Shown: positions 41,130-53,645, counted from the first letter of the stretch. The stretch is 64,000 nucleotides of DNA from Owenia fusiformis (GCA_903813345.2 CAIIXF020000009.1:11400030-11464029); one strand, 5' to 3'. Notes: generated from the sequence alone by a model not told the origin. Made by a program: numbers and translations.

Positions 41130-42156
41130 TATCCCATCGAACGAAGTTCGGAGGGATATAGGGAACGCCTCCGTCCGTCCGTCCGTCCGTCCGTCCGTCC
41201 GTACGTACGTACGTACGTACGTACGTCCGTCCGTCTGTCCGTCCGTCCGTCCGTCCGGGCAATAACTCAAATACCGTTGGCCCGATTTTGTTCATATTTT
41301 GTACACATATACCTTATGGGGCTAGAAGTTCTGCTCGAAAGCCGATTTTCAAAATGGCCGCTCATTTCAAAATGGCGGCCATTTTAGTGCCGATTTTACA
41401 GTAATTTAGGTGCAATATGTAAAACTGTTATATCAATATGTTTTAAATGTAAAAAAATTATAAAGAACATTAATAATGCTACAAATGTAGATATTAAAGA
41501 AGCACATGGCAGCCATCTTGAAAAATGGCGGCCTTTACTCGTCATTTTACGATTTTTGCTATAACTCAAAAAATAGTGGAGCGATTTTGTTCATATTTGG
41601 TATGTGAATACTATAAGCATTGTACACTGTCTAAACACTTTTGGTAGAAGGCGGCCATTTTGAAAAATGGCTGCCATTTTAACGTATTTTACGATAACTC
41701 GAAAAGTAGTGGAGCGATTTTGTTCATATTTGGTATGTGAATACTATAAGCATGGCATATTGTCCTATGACACTTTTGGTAGAAGGCGGCCATTTTGAAT
41801 TTTTTTTGAAAAATGGCCGCCATTTTAACGTATTTTACTATAACTCGAAAAGTAGTGGAGCAATTTTGTTCATATTTGATATGTGAATACTTTAAGCATG
41901 GCACATTGTCTAATAAAACTTTGGGGAGTAGTCGGCCATTTTGAAAAATGGCCACCATTTTTATGTGTGTTATTTTACAAGTACGTGTGCGATTTTTCAA
42001 AAATTTTAGAGGTGGCTACTGAAAAGCATATTATTTCTTCTGATGACAACTTGGCTAGTGAGCAACCATTTTGAAAATGGTGGCCTTTCTGGTGTGTTGT
42101 TTTATGATATTTGCTATTCGTTTGTAAAAATGCCAGCCATTTCTGTTCGATGGGAT
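41130..42156. repeat. Repeat element with CCGT/ACGT array and about 140-bp tandem units
   Basis: Terminal ATCCCATCGAAC and GTTCGATGGGAT are inverted. A CCGT/ACGT array follows the left end, then four to five units with GGCGGCCATTTTGAAAAATGG, CGAAAAGTAGTGGAGCGATTTT and TTCATATTTGGTATGTGAATA at spacings of about 133-150 bases. The same unit lies inverted at 35040-35420. The family is common in feel but not named by me. Confidence 0.72.
41172..41258. repeat. CCGT/ACGT microsatellite
   Basis: A CCGT run changes to an ACGT run and back to CCGT. The ACGT section is self-complementary. Confidence 0.95.
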
Positions 42157-42620
42157 TCGCTACGCTTTGGCGTTGCCGTTGTTCTGGTTAAAACCTAGCC
42201 AGCCTGTTCATTGAATCCATTAAGAACGTCTACTAATCCACATGATACATCATAATTAAATTGCTTTTTAAAGCGGATATTTCATACCATAACTTCAAAA
42301 ATATTATAAAACGCATTGTATTTCTATTTTACTTCACACAGACATATTTGTGTACATGAAATAATTATATTACTTGAATTTTTTATTCCCCATTATAAGG
42401 TAAACCTATGGCAAATTATACATACCTTCTCACAGCTATGAGCGAGATGATAAAACTGGTCGAGTGAACTCGTTTGAGTTATCTATTCTCCGTAAAAATA
42501 TCAGAGAATGTGTGTTTATAGCGTAGTTTTGGTTTTGTAAATCAATGAAGTATGATATACACGGATGAGTAAATATAGATTATTTAAACAGAAGTGCAAA
42601 ATTCTTCCATTGAAAAGTAC
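42157..42620. other. No gene recognised
   Basis: Short AT-rich stretch between repeats; no features beyond the GTAGC...CGTTGTTCTGG end shared with 35056-35080. Confidence 0.4.
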
Positions 42621-43055
42621 AGAGGCGAGCACCCACGATACATTGCATATAAATGACTGCATCCACATAGATCGACTAGCCACAGTGGTAGTAGCAACTT
42701 GCTATCAAGGGTCATTACATTTGTGTCAGAAGTGGGTTCAGAGCATTGGTTGCATCCTTTGCGCCCGTGTGTGGTAGTCACTGCTAGGAAAGCAGGGCTG
42801 ACCACGAGGGCGTGGTCCTTTCAAGGGGGGGATGGTGTAACGACCCTTGCTACCAAGTTGCTACTACAGCCCAGCTGTAGTGGTTTAAGCCTTTATAGCC
42901 CAGTCGGTAGAGCATCAGACTTCGGATCCAAGGGTCCTAGGTTCGATTCCCACGCTTGGCATTGAATTTAGACACTTTCTTTCAATTTCTTTATCTGGCT
43001 TGTTACACTATGCTCGTTAGTTAGTCGTTCCCCTGGGGCGCCCTCGGGTCATTTC
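42620..43055 (+). repeat. SINE with tRNA-Lys-like head, copy 4
   Basis: TATAGCCCAGTCGGTAGAGC, CATCAGACTTCGGATCCAAGG and GGTTCGATTCCCACGCTTGG are at 42894-42960, followed by the same 3' body as copy 3 and ending CCCTCGGGTCATTTCAAC. The TGTAACGACCC string, which starts copies 1 and 2, lies at 42837. The 5' part (42625-42720) is the reverse complement of 39660-39740, so copies 3 and 4 share a larger unit. Confidence 0.7.
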
Positions 43056-43097
43056 AACTTTCCTTTTTATATCATAAACGAGATTTTAAAAAGTCAT

Positions 43098-43162
43098 ATT
43101 TGATAGATAGATCAGTAGATCTATTTGATAGATAGATCAGTAGATCAGTAGATCTATCTATC
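43098..43162. repeat. GATA-type palindromic microsatellite
   Basis: TTGATAGATAGATCAGTAGATC units on the left become GATCTATCTATCAA on the right, forming a short hairpin. Confidence 0.8.
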
Positions 43163-43398
43163 AATGTAACTAACAAAACGTAAGGTACAGACGCCAAATA
43201 ATCATACAGGCTGGAAGCAGACTCCGTGGCAGTGCTAATCTTCAACATATTCTATTCCGAGACACTTGATGGGAGTTTGGGCTGGAAGCTAACACTAAAT
43301 GGGCACAAATTAACCACCACCACAACAATACTTTCATTGAAATGAAATCATTACATTGTTTAATATTACGTGTATCTCATGAATTTCAATTACAGGAA

Positions 43399-45711
43399 CA
43401 ACGTATGTGGAAGCCCAAGTATACTTGGCTACCCAACTATTCCGACTCTTGCCGAAGTGTTCTTACCTTACCCAAGTATTCCGAGTTTGCTAATTTTTTC
43501 AAATACACTCGATAGATGTCTTGTTTTTTATTGTGGTTTGTAACTTTGCACAATCAGCCTCCTCGGTCTTGCTATGCAGCACAGGTTTCTCATATTACAC
43601 ATGACCTTAGATCTTGTGTCTCATGTTTCCAGTTACAAAAAATCTTGATCTATTAAACAGACATTAACATGTTTTCAACTATGTTTTAGAAGGGTAATTA
43701 AGATACTTCTAACATAGATACAGATGAATTCATTGGGTGTATTGAAAAATCTAAACTACATAAAGAGCGCTGAGTAGGCTGATATAGTGACCAAGATTTA
43801 AATATTGAAAATTCATGTAGCTACTTTTACTGAAATTCAAACATATTTTATCTGAAAAATTCAACGCTGATTGAATATTTTTTTTGTCGACTCTGACCTT
43901 CTCAGGTTTGATGTTTTTGACAAGCTCAGCCGACTTCTCCTAGAAAAACAGATCCATTTTGCCACGAGAAAGTTTACGAATTATTCGCTAAATGCAAGCG
44001 AATAGGTGCACGTTATGGTTAAAGGTTTAATTGATACGCATCAAGGAGTGGAAGTCTACAAGTGGTGACATATTGTTATAGTCTCCAACTTTTTGTGGAC
44101 GGAATTCTGTGGTTGACGTTCGGCGTCTGTAACAAATGGCAGGGACAAAATTGTGCATGTTAATGCCTAGTTAAAATATGTTACTGTCACTGTCACTTGC
44201 AAAGATGTCATAAAATCATAACGAGAAAATAATTTTATTACTATTGGACTTTTGTTTTCAGGAATACACTCATGTTTATTTACACGAATAAAGGATCTAG
44301 TGCGCCCTCCATTATGATCTCCCCATGAACAAAAATTAATTCATCTGATTTTTCAAAATGAATATACTGCTTTTATTATTACATTTATATGTACACTAGA
44401 ATCTTGTTGACCTATATTCAGCACTGTATTGATGAATTAGGGCCAATATTCAATCATAAAGTGTACAGGGGTAGAGATGCCAAACAAGGAAGTATTTTTG
44501 TGTCTGTCAAAAATCATTTGCATCCTACACATCCCTAAATCTTATCCAAATATGTTATGAATTAATGAAACATAACAGTATAATCTTTGGATTTACAAAG
44601 TTATATGGCGTTTCATAAGTGTAAAAGTTGCTTTTGAAGCATTTTTCTATAGCCATTTTGTAGGAAAAAATGATGAAAAATTGTATAATCTTTTAATTTG
44701 AAGTATGACCTGAATCGATTGCAAACCTTATGTTTGCACATCTGATGTGATATACCAGTTGTGTCATATTGTGAAATTATTTAATTTGCAATCGATTCAG
44801 GTCATAGTGTATTTTAGGTATTTTTGTGAAAATCAATAGAAACCAATGGCCTTTATTGGAATCTGATGATATCCACATGGTAAGTCAATGGAACACATCC
44901 TCTGTCAATACAGCCTTGCTGAATTCAATGACCTCAACCTCAGCCCATGTGGGTCCAAATGCTTAGATATTTTCCAAAGTATTATGTGACATTGTATTCT
45001 TTATGTTACACCTAAAAATGATTCATTTTGTTCATGGGGAAATCATAATGGAGAGTGCACTAGATCCTTTGGTCCAAATTTACATAAAAAGTAAAAACGC
45101 ACAGAAGATATACAGTGGCTGTAAAAATACCTACGTTCCAGGGGCGGATCTGAAAATCAAGAGTAGGGGGTCCTAAATCTGAAAATTTGAGTACTGTTTA
45201 TAAAAACAGGCTCAAAATGAAAATAAATCATGCCCAGTAATGCCGACTTGTTACCTTAATTGCTCAATTTATGTGGAGAGAAGATTTTTTGCCCTATACG
45301 TTTTTCGGCCCTCACTTTTTGGGGCCCTCTAAAGGGGAGGGGCGAGCCCCTTCCCTCCGCCAGATCGGCCATTGCGTTTTACCTTAAGTATGATACAACA
45401 CGCATATTCAAAAATTGGGTCCTCCGCCCTTGTAATTTTTCTTAAATCAATGATAGTACGTTTTACATACCGATCGGAGGTAGTCATCTATATCATTTAT
45501 AAAAACATTAGTGGTTTCCAAATTAATTTCAGGAGCCATCTTTTGAATATACATGAATCCATAGACAAATGATTAAAAAACTAACGCGGACATCTATCGA
45601 GTGTATTCGAAAAAATAAGTAAACCAAGAATACTTGGGTCAGGTCAGTATACTTCGGCAAGAATCAGAATAGATGGGTAGCTAAGAATACTTGGGCTTTC
45701 ACAAACGTACA
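43399..45711. mobile_element. 2.3-kb TIR element with nested inner inverted repeats
   Basis: Left ACGTATGTGGAAGCCCAAGT through CAAATACACTCGATAGATGTC (to about 43520) is mirrored by GACATCTATCGAGTGTATTCG through GCTTTCACAAACGTAC (from 45590), about 120 bases per arm. Nested inside, 44290-44345 (AAGGATCTAGTGCGCCCTCC, ATGATCTCCCCATGAACAAAA) pairs with 45020-45071, and ATGACCTGAATCGATTGCAA near 44704 pairs with its complement near 44787. No transposase recognised. Probably one foldback element inserted in another. Confidence 0.65.
45139..45432. repeat. Possible hAT-like non-autonomous element remnant
   Basis: CAGGGGCGGATCTGAAAATC opens it, and GGGTCCTCCGCCCTTG closes it, an imperfect inverted match of the CAGGGGCGGA type. 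GGGGAGGGGCGAGCCCCTTC lies inside. No target duplication is visible. Confidence 0.35.
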
Positions 45712-45719
45712 TTCGAGTT

Positions 45720-48628
45720 GACAGCGCACATTTCTGATTTTTAAAAATTACAATAAATACTTGAATATTTATTAATCTCCACCCGTCCTAAATTGTGTAG
45801 TATAGAGAAACATATTCTCATTAAAATAATTGACACTCTTAGGCAACAGGGGAATAAATGATCAAAGGAAATGTGAAAAACCCAACATTTTCCAACCGAT
45901 CAATTTTCATGGGTAGATTGACTACGAAAAAAGTCGAGCACTGTTCGAAAATATTTTAACGTTATTATAAAGTTATATGTCTTCCTAAACGAATACACAC
46001 GAAATCAAACATGAAATCTTTCAAGTATTCCCAAGATTAATTTTTTAAAACCTACATCACGCCTGCATCATTGTCTTTGCTTCAAATTGGTTAAATAGTG
46101 ACTGTATCTAAAGTGTACGGTATATTTTGTCACTGTACCTGCGATGGTTAGGCGTGCCTACGTTTTTATGCAATCGTGTTAAACAATCAATTAATCAAGA
46201 TATTTTCACCGTAAAAAGTATAGTATAATGCAGTTCATTATAACATACGAGATGATACAGTCGCATTCATTTCAAATATTAATTTTCAATGTTCAAGTGC
46301 CCTTTATACATCGCGTCATTGATTGTTTTGTGTAAAATTGCTTCATATGTTTTATCATCACTCCATTGTGTACTAATTGTATACACCCTTATCATGAATC
46401 GTAATACATTCATGCTATTGGCGAGTACATCAGACTTTTTGAAGTATGTTACCATACTTGCAAATAATTTAATTGTTATTTAGCTATTCTATCCGAGCCA
46501 GAGAATATACATAGTCACAAAAATTCTTCTCGGCCAAAATGAGTTGCTCTGAATCACCGATAAAATATAAAATTGGAGAATTTACAACGTTCTGCTCTAT
46601 ATTTCAATTGAATAGTTGACCAGGGGTTGAATTAACAAATGCATCTTATCACATATAACACTAATCAAACACGCAAAACATCTTAAAGATGAAAGCATTG
46701 TTTTCAATTCGTTACTCGCCACAATTAGAGAAAAATGAACATTTACAATTACTTTAGATGTAGCTTCCGTAACATTAAACGTTTTTTAGATGGCGTGAAC
46801 CCTAAATTATATCATGCCTTGTTGGAAATGCGTTTTAATACCCCCCCCCCGTTCTCTGGTGAATATATACATGCATGTACTTTTGATTTACAATAAGTGG
46901 TACACATATTTCAAAATTGACCACTGTCATGTTAAAGCTATGATACAGGTACTAAAATTCTTATTAGGATTTGAGCGGTTTTTAGTGAGGAAGTCATTTG
47001 TAATTGTAGCGCTATTCAGTATTTTTTATATCTGAGTTTATGTTATACTTTTGTTTTGTCATTTGAACATCTCTCCCTACGACTTCAATGTTATCGAGAG
47101 GTATAGATTGGAATATTTTGTTATTAAGCATCGTTGACAGATTACATTAAATAAGTTCATAGTCTGGTAATCGTTGACAGATTCTTTGAAGATAATTAAA
47201 TATAACCAAATTGAATGTAGTCTCACAAATATGTTTCTATTGGTAGGGCTCTTCATTGTATAAGCATTGTTGTTACCCATTGCTGCCACCTTTCTTCTAA
47301 ACATCATATTTCCATAGTGTTTTCTATAGAAAGGTTTAATTCTATTGAATCAGCAAGTAGCATAAAACACATACATTAATGAGTAGAAATATGATTTTAA
47401 TAACGTATATGAAGTATGCAATCCAGACGCAAAAACAAATAATTAATTTCGATCGGGATGTTTGATCTCATTTTTGATGTTCACAGAACATACATTTACC
47501 TATCATATTAAGTATAATTCAAACAATGTTTTTTATTCTCTTTTGCTTTGTAATTATTTAGCTGGATTGAAACGTTTGGAGTAACAAATTGTATTCCGGG
47601 ATGAAAACAATATGGCCAACAAGAAGTAATACATATTTTTTATTAGGATATTTTATTCGGCTATGTTTTTATTCATTATCTTACAGTATACTACTAGTGG
47701 TTTAAACAATATTTTCGCCGATCGCGGAAAGTGTCGAAGTTTTCCGACGACACTTTTATGAATTTAACAAGTAGTGATACAATATACAATTGAAATGTTC
47801 ATGAATGGTATTTTACATTTAAAATCCTTTCCAGTTAGTTGACCAAAATGAAGTTTTCTGGAAATAAGATTTTATATTTGAATAACGAATTCATGTGATC
47901 ATCTTTAATATGATCCAATTATATAATATGCTATAACCGACCATTACACATATAAAAATCAATGGTGTAAATATTGACAAAGTGAAATAGTTCGTATTTG
48001 AAAAACGGCAAAAACTTATATCTGTTTCTTTATTGTCGGCCATTTTTGTATATTCCTACGGAAAATCTTGTCTGTATGTCCACGTATTTCCAAGAAAACA
48101 ATTTGACTGATCGATTTCAAATTTTCGGTAAGTGTAAAGACTTGTCTACGCGTTTCTAGCCAGGCGAACCGTTTGAGAGATCTTACTTCTTCAACTGTTT
48201 AGTACTGGGCATTCAGGATGAAAAACGTATATCTATAGGATCACCCATTGACGGGGACATTTTTCACACGTCTGTGTCCTTGTAAATATAGTTTACTTTT
48301 ACTCTCTTTGAAAGAGAGTTCCATCTTCAAGAAAAGTAATTTATTCCAACTAGACCCCCAAGGCTTCGGTGCTTTTGAAGATTGGTTAACATGATTATAT
48401 CTCCTTTTGGAAAAGAATTGTATTGCTGCTATTATGTGTGGCAAAAAAGAACCAAACCGAATAACATCTCGGCAAACCATTTTACATATCGATTGTAAAG
48501 ATTACAAATGAGCATGCATGTACTTCCTAGGCTCAGAAAACCCCGGTAATTGATGGTAATTGATGATGTTAGGTCCAGAAGCTGGTAAGTATACATAAGA
48601 AGGACACAGTGGTATGGGAATAGTCAAC
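45720..48628. other. No gene recognised
   Basis: About 2.9 kb of AT-rich sequence with short ORFs (up to 79 codons) lacking domain features. A run of about 10 C sits near 46843-46853. No repeat ends were found. Confidence 0.5.
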
Positions 48629-48630
48629 TA

Positions 48631-49274
48631 CAGGGTGTCCTGAAAGTATGCCCCCCCCTAGGCAGACATATTCCAGTGTCCTCATAGTATGTGTCATATA
48701 TCATTTTAAAGCTTATCCAAAGTTACATTGATTTTCCAGGTATCATGGTTTAACTCCCAAATTGGAAAAAGTTACAGTCATTTTAAAAGTTAGTGTTTTG
48801 TCAAAATAAAGTTCAATTTTACACCAAATTACTAATCAATGAGTCCCCCCTTGGTCATGTTAACAGCAGCAATTATTTTCAGATATGACCTTAAAAGCCC
48901 TTCAAATAGGGGTGTGGAATTTTATAACCTTCTTAAAACCTGTTAAGGCACTTTAGAAGAGTTTCCTTAGAGTTTCTACCCTCACCGTTCTCTTTTTCCA
49001 ACTCAATATCTATCCGACCCGAAAAGAATTGCTGCTGTTAAGATGGCCCAGGAGGACACATTGACTATTGATTTGGTGTAAAATTGAACTTAATTTTGAC
49101 CAAACACTAAATTTTGAAATGCCTGTAATTTTCTCACATTTGAGAGTTGAACCATGATACTTGGCGAATCAATGTAACTTTGGATAAGCTTTAAAATAAT
49201 ATATGACACATCCTATGACGACACTGGTATATGTCTGCCTAGGGGGGGGGGGGGCATACTTTCGGGACACCCTG
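48631..49274. mobile_element. Tc1/mariner-type MITE
   Basis: Ends CAGGGTGTCCTGAAAGTATG and CATACTTTCGGGACACCCTG are inverted and flanked by TA on both sides. Inverted similarity runs about 200 bases inward (GGCAGACATAT.CCAGTGTC, AAGCTTATCCAAAGTTACAT, AATTTTACACCAAAT). A C-run on the left is mirrored by a G-run on the right. No transposase. Confidence 0.85.
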
Positions 49275-49637
49275 TAAACATATCATATGTTTCAATTATC
49301 AATTATGGTACCGTTGGCCTATGTTTGAGTTGTTTGGTGTGTCTTACTTTTTAGTCACACATGGGATTACTCTTCAAGTCCAACCAACTATTTGATAGAA
49401 ATAATTTAATTGGATTGGTGATGCCGAGCAAAAACCCTCAGGTATACATATCATTTATATACATACTGTACTGTAGTCATAACGGCAAAGCACGTTGTGG
49501 AAGAATCGCATGAATAATAGATACGTTTATCAATAAAATATACTCCCGAGAAATATGTCATGATATTATGTCTGTCATCCTTTAGAATGAGGAACATTTA
49601 AATCGAGAGTTACTGAGAAGCAAAGTCAATATAAGTA

Positions 49638-50497
49638 CAGGGTAGTCTATAAAGTAAGCCGCTGAAACGGGCTATATTTCCCTTATTACCTGCAGGAATA
49701 ATTACATATTTTCACATGTTGTAGAGGAAGGTATAAAGTTTTTGTTGGTACCATACATTTTTCTTAGTCGTGCAATTTGCAGAAATTATAAGCCCTAACC
49801 AAATATTACTGAAAATGGATAAAATGTGAACTTCAACATCTGCGATTCGTCAACCCTTCAACACACTCCCCTAACAATTTTTAGACCATGTCTGAAAGTC
49901 TTCATAGTTTCTGATTTTATTACGTGTTGAATCTCACACAGTATGGTGTAAAAACTAGCGTCCTACCTCCGTTAGTTGCAAAGTTATTGTGGTCCAAAGA
50001 AATGTTCTAAGTTTCCATAGACGAAAATATTTTCCATTGAAATCACAACATACCCCTATTGTGGTCTTAAAATGTCAATATCTTCATTAATCATGGATCA
50101 ATTTTAATGAAATATGGCTGAAAATATTGCATGAGTAAGGTATTCATATGAAGGGCTTCTCAGATTCTGGGTCACAGGCGGCAACTTTGCCAACCCCTGT
50201 AACCGTATTGTGTAGGTAACATGCCCCTTGACTGATGTTAAACTGCTTCAAATTGGTTAATGAAAGTGTGATATGTGTTTTTTGGGCAAATAGTGTCCCA
50301 TTTGTCATATGGTAGGGTTTAAAACGTATATCTCTTAACGGAAGCTTTTTAAGATCATCCTGTGTGCTTAAATCACATTTGTAAAATTTTGCACAATATC
50401 TTATGTTCAGGCATGTTTGTTTAGTTATGAGCCAATTCGTGCATGTATTAAGGAAAATATAGCCTATTGCAGGTGTTCACTTTTTGGACCATCCGGC
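49638..50497. mobile_element. Possible second Tc1/mariner-type non-autonomous element
   Basis: CAGGGTAGTCTATAAAGTAA after TA at the left resembles the complement of TTCACTTTTTGGACCATCCGG before CATA at the right. The matching is imperfect and there is no transposase. Listed with low confidence because the ends are not exact. Confidence 0.4.
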
Positions 50498-50855
50498 ATA
50501 TTACATGTATATCCTGATACGTACACACAAACATACATACATGACATAGAAACATGAAAATGGGAGTTGTTAATCAGAAGTTAGAAAGAATGCATTGATA
50601 TGGGGCGAATGTGACACCGTAGATATAATCCATATGGTATTCATCACATTAAGTGCATCCCTCCGACATAATATATAAAGCTTTCTTTGGCTAGAACACA
50701 ACTTTTTGAATGCTGACGAAATGGATTTTTAAAATTGATACCATTTGGAATCAAGAATCTATCAAATCAGTTAACAACGAATCCAGGAACGTGATCATGA
50801 TATACAATGAATTTAGGCTACCTGAGGTATTTTACTACCATTTGACTTCTTCACA

Positions 50856-50966
50856 GTTTTATTTGAGACACGCCTCGATGTGTATTTTTGGGAAAACCAG
50901 TTGCTCCGCCTGTAGCATTCCTGATTGCCCCGCCCATGATACTGCGGATGATATTAATCTTGACAG
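50856..50966 (+). CDS. Possible isolated cysteine-rich exon
   Basis: Acceptor-like GACTTCTTCACAG precedes a frame that encodes a stretch with CIFGKTSCSACSIPDC and ends DDINLD before a donor-like GACA|GTGAGT. Four closely spaced cysteines suggest an extracellular loop. It lies 470 bases upstream of the signal exon of gene C and cannot belong to that start; it may be an exon of an unrecognised gene or chance. Confidence 0.22.
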
Positions 50967-51432
50967 TGAGTAGCAATGTGAACTGAAACACTTTACTATA
51001 ACCTGTTTTTAACATAGAATACCATCTGACAGACTCATCTTTTTTGTCCCGTTCCTCATACGCTTATTCCACGAGGTTTCATTTTCAGATTAGAATACAG
51101 AAAGGGTCAGTGCAATTTTAAGTGTAGCATATGCTAGTATACGCTTTCTTATTTTTCACCACTTCTGCTTTTAATTTTTCGCAAATTCCTCTCTTTGTAC
51201 ATGTTTTATCACACGAGGACCTTGAAATTTTACTTTTGGGAAACAAAGGCTTAATATCGGATCGGAAAATATGAATAAAATCACACAGAGTATTGGAACG
51301 CCAGCATCAAACATAACAAGATGAGTCAACTGAACAAATTAATTCAAATGGATCAAAAATCAAATTAAATTTAGAAACTTTAAATACTACAATATAGCAC
51401 ATAAAAATGGAAAACGATAATTGAGTTGAAAA

Positions 51433-51517
51433 ATGGAAAACTCATCCGAAATGTGGATTTTCCTCCTTGGATTTTGGACAGCTCATATACCAAATGTGTC
51501 ACCAAATATAAAAGAAG
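51433..51517 (+). CDS. Gene C exon 1: signal peptide
   Basis: MENSSEMWIFLLGFWTAHIP with a hydrophobic core WIFLLGFW; ends phase 1 at GAAG|GTAAGA. Confidence 0.6.
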
Positions 51518-53338
51518 GTAAGATTATATTCCTATATTATATTCTGTATATCATGTATTTGGGATATTTTGAAAATAAGTACACTGTGTTTAAATCATTA
51601 ATTCATTTGGACTAAATACTAAAATTAGTTCAACGTTTATACATAGCTTAAACTGTATGTAAAAGAAAAAATGAAAATCATCCTTTGTCGCCTACGTTGA
51701 GAATTCTTAAAGAAATGCTTTCTGAATATATTGACGAACTATCTCTTACATGTCATGTGGTCTTAGGGAGTGGGTATATTTTTTCGATTGGGTCTCGCTT
51801 TTTTAAAGTTTTAAAAGGGTCTACTGAAAAATGGTCATTCTTAAGAAAACGGGCTTCATTTTATAAAGAAATGGGCCTCTACTTTATGTGTGGCGAAAAA
51901 GTTTTTCAAAGTGAAGAAAGAAAATATTCCTTTGATAATATGGAAGGGGTAAGGTCATGTCATTTGCAGAATATATAAATTATTTTCAGTTTGTCCAAAG
52001 TCCAGTGGCTACATAACAGAACAACCAGAATGCGATGGAACAGAGGTCTCAGTAGACATCCTGACAGACTTTGTGTTTCCTTGTAATGGGCGACTGATCA
52101 CAATTGACTTTTATGCGTCTACAAAAACTCCATTCAGGATTGGAAGTTTTCATGAAGAAGACAATGGCGTTTATTCATTATCGGGATTCAATTCTATATT
52201 TCCAAATGCACCTGGATACAATCGCATTGCTTTGAATATCAAAGTGAGTAAAATAGAATTGATTTTGAGATTTTGAAATAAAGTACATTTTTCAAAAAAG
52301 TTGATCTCCCAAATCGAGCGTCAAAAATAAAGCTTTTTTCCCTTGAATATACCATTGGAAATGTGAATATGTGAAAAATGTGTAAAAAAATTGATTGTGT
52401 ATACAGTGATACCTGCACATCCGAACACCTCTCAATGTGGAGTTGCGATCACTTTTTCTGTCTCATTTGTTACATCCCGTTGACGCACATGTTTATAAAA
52501 CTTTGAAATGTGAACGCCTGCCAAGGATCTTAATTTCATATGGTTATATCCCGCTGGCGTTCATTTCGATTAAATATATATAATAATGACATATAGATAT
52601 TTAAATGTGTTACAAACGCCAATACCATATATAGTCAAAGGAGGATTGGATCTCGAGGTCCCAACTCTACTGCAAAGAACGCATGAAAATATCGTCATTA
52701 TTATTTGACATTGTAACTGGCAATAAATCCAACCCAAATTTTTGAACTAATATCGTAATCACTCCTTGTTTTATGTTAGTAAACTTGCGATTCAAATTCT
52801 GAAGTGAAAAAAATGGCAGATGATTGATTTTGAAATTTTTAATCACGACATAACTCCTTATTAAGTGGAACCCTAGAAACCAATCCTCCGTTGCAGAGGC
52901 TAATCGCTAGTTCTATAGCAGAATACCACCTATTCTTGGGGTGAAATTATCAATTAAGAGGCGCTTATTACTAGCTCGACCAACCAGGCTGTAGATTTTA
53001 TTTAGGGAGAGTACAGGTACGCATAATACGGGAATATCCAATATGCCAAAATAACTCAATTATTGTTAACGTCCTTTAACCTTTTTATGTTTTTCGCAAA
53101 TAGGTTACAAAGGGAGACATCCTTGGTATTATGTCAAATCAACCTAATGCTGATCCAGATACCATAGGTATCAAACACCACGCCGTAGAGGATGATGTAG
53201 CGGCAGCAACTGATAGGCATTACCATGTAGCTGAATTCGAGGGGTCTTTTATGACCGATGACACACTGATGGATCAAGATTCCCAAATGAAAAATAAATC
53301 TTACTCTTTCAGAATATTCTATGGTGAAAGAGACCCAC
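51433..53338 (+). CDS. Gene C: secreted or membrane protein with an unnamed extracellular domain (partial)
   Basis: Proposed exons: 51433..51517, 51990..52243, 53104..53338, with GT/AG junctions and phases 1,0,1, so 191 residues are visible. The signal peptide is followed by a CPKSSGYITEQPECDGTEV start, then a beta-rich domain with FVFPCNGRLITIDFYASTKT, VYSLSGFNSIFP and VTKGDILGIMSNQ. The pattern 'CNGR-I-hydrophobic-FYA ... Y-L-G-N-I ... V-GDI-G' resembles uncharacterised beta-sandwich ectodomains in invertebrate cell-surface proteins; I know of no established name or function. The last visible exon ends in phase 1 and the next exon was not found in the remaining 10 kb, which is filled with transposons. 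Confidence 0.6.
51990..52243 (+). CDS. Gene C exon 2: first half of the extracellular domain
   Basis: Acceptor ATTATTTTCAG, donor AAA|GTGAGT, phase 1 to 0. Encodes 84 full codons with three cysteines (CPKSS, ECDGT, PCNGR) and alternating beta-strand-like segments. No stop in frame. Confidence 0.65.
53104..53338 (+). CDS. Gene C exon 3: second half of the extracellular domain
   Basis: Acceptor TTCGCAAATAG, donor CCCAC|GTAAGA. It starts in phase 0 with VTKGDILGIM, continues through an acidic loop (HHAVEDDVAAATDRHYH) and ends with a beta-strand-like SYSFRIFYGERDP. No transmembrane segment is encoded here. Confidence 0.62.
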
Positions 53339-53645
53339 GTAAGAAACAACTCCTTTATAATTTACCAATAAAGCTAATTCAATGAGATAGGAAATATTTT
53401 TTATGTACCATAGTGGTATTCATAGTTCACGTACGATGCGTCTTTGGTCATTGAATTATACCTAAGGACCAATGCCGAAATTAATATAGAATGTAGGATA
53501 TATAATGTTCTTATAGCTCACAAGTTTGGCAAATTGAAGTCTTTGAATATTTTTCGTCGGTGAATTTGTTTCCAATTTATAGTTAAAGGTCAAGAGGTTG
53601 TCTGAGACTATTATTGATATACTTTACTGCCCTATGTGTATCATA

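Noticed and set aside
42891-42965. tRNA-Lys gene
   Set aside because: A and B boxes are good but the anticodon and acceptor arms do not pair, and the sequence continues into a SINE body; treated as a SINE head.
51685-51978. 97-codon ORF between exons 1 and 2 of gene C
   Set aside because: It runs through an intron with good splice sites on both sides and has low-complexity, repeat-like sequence; no domain recognised.
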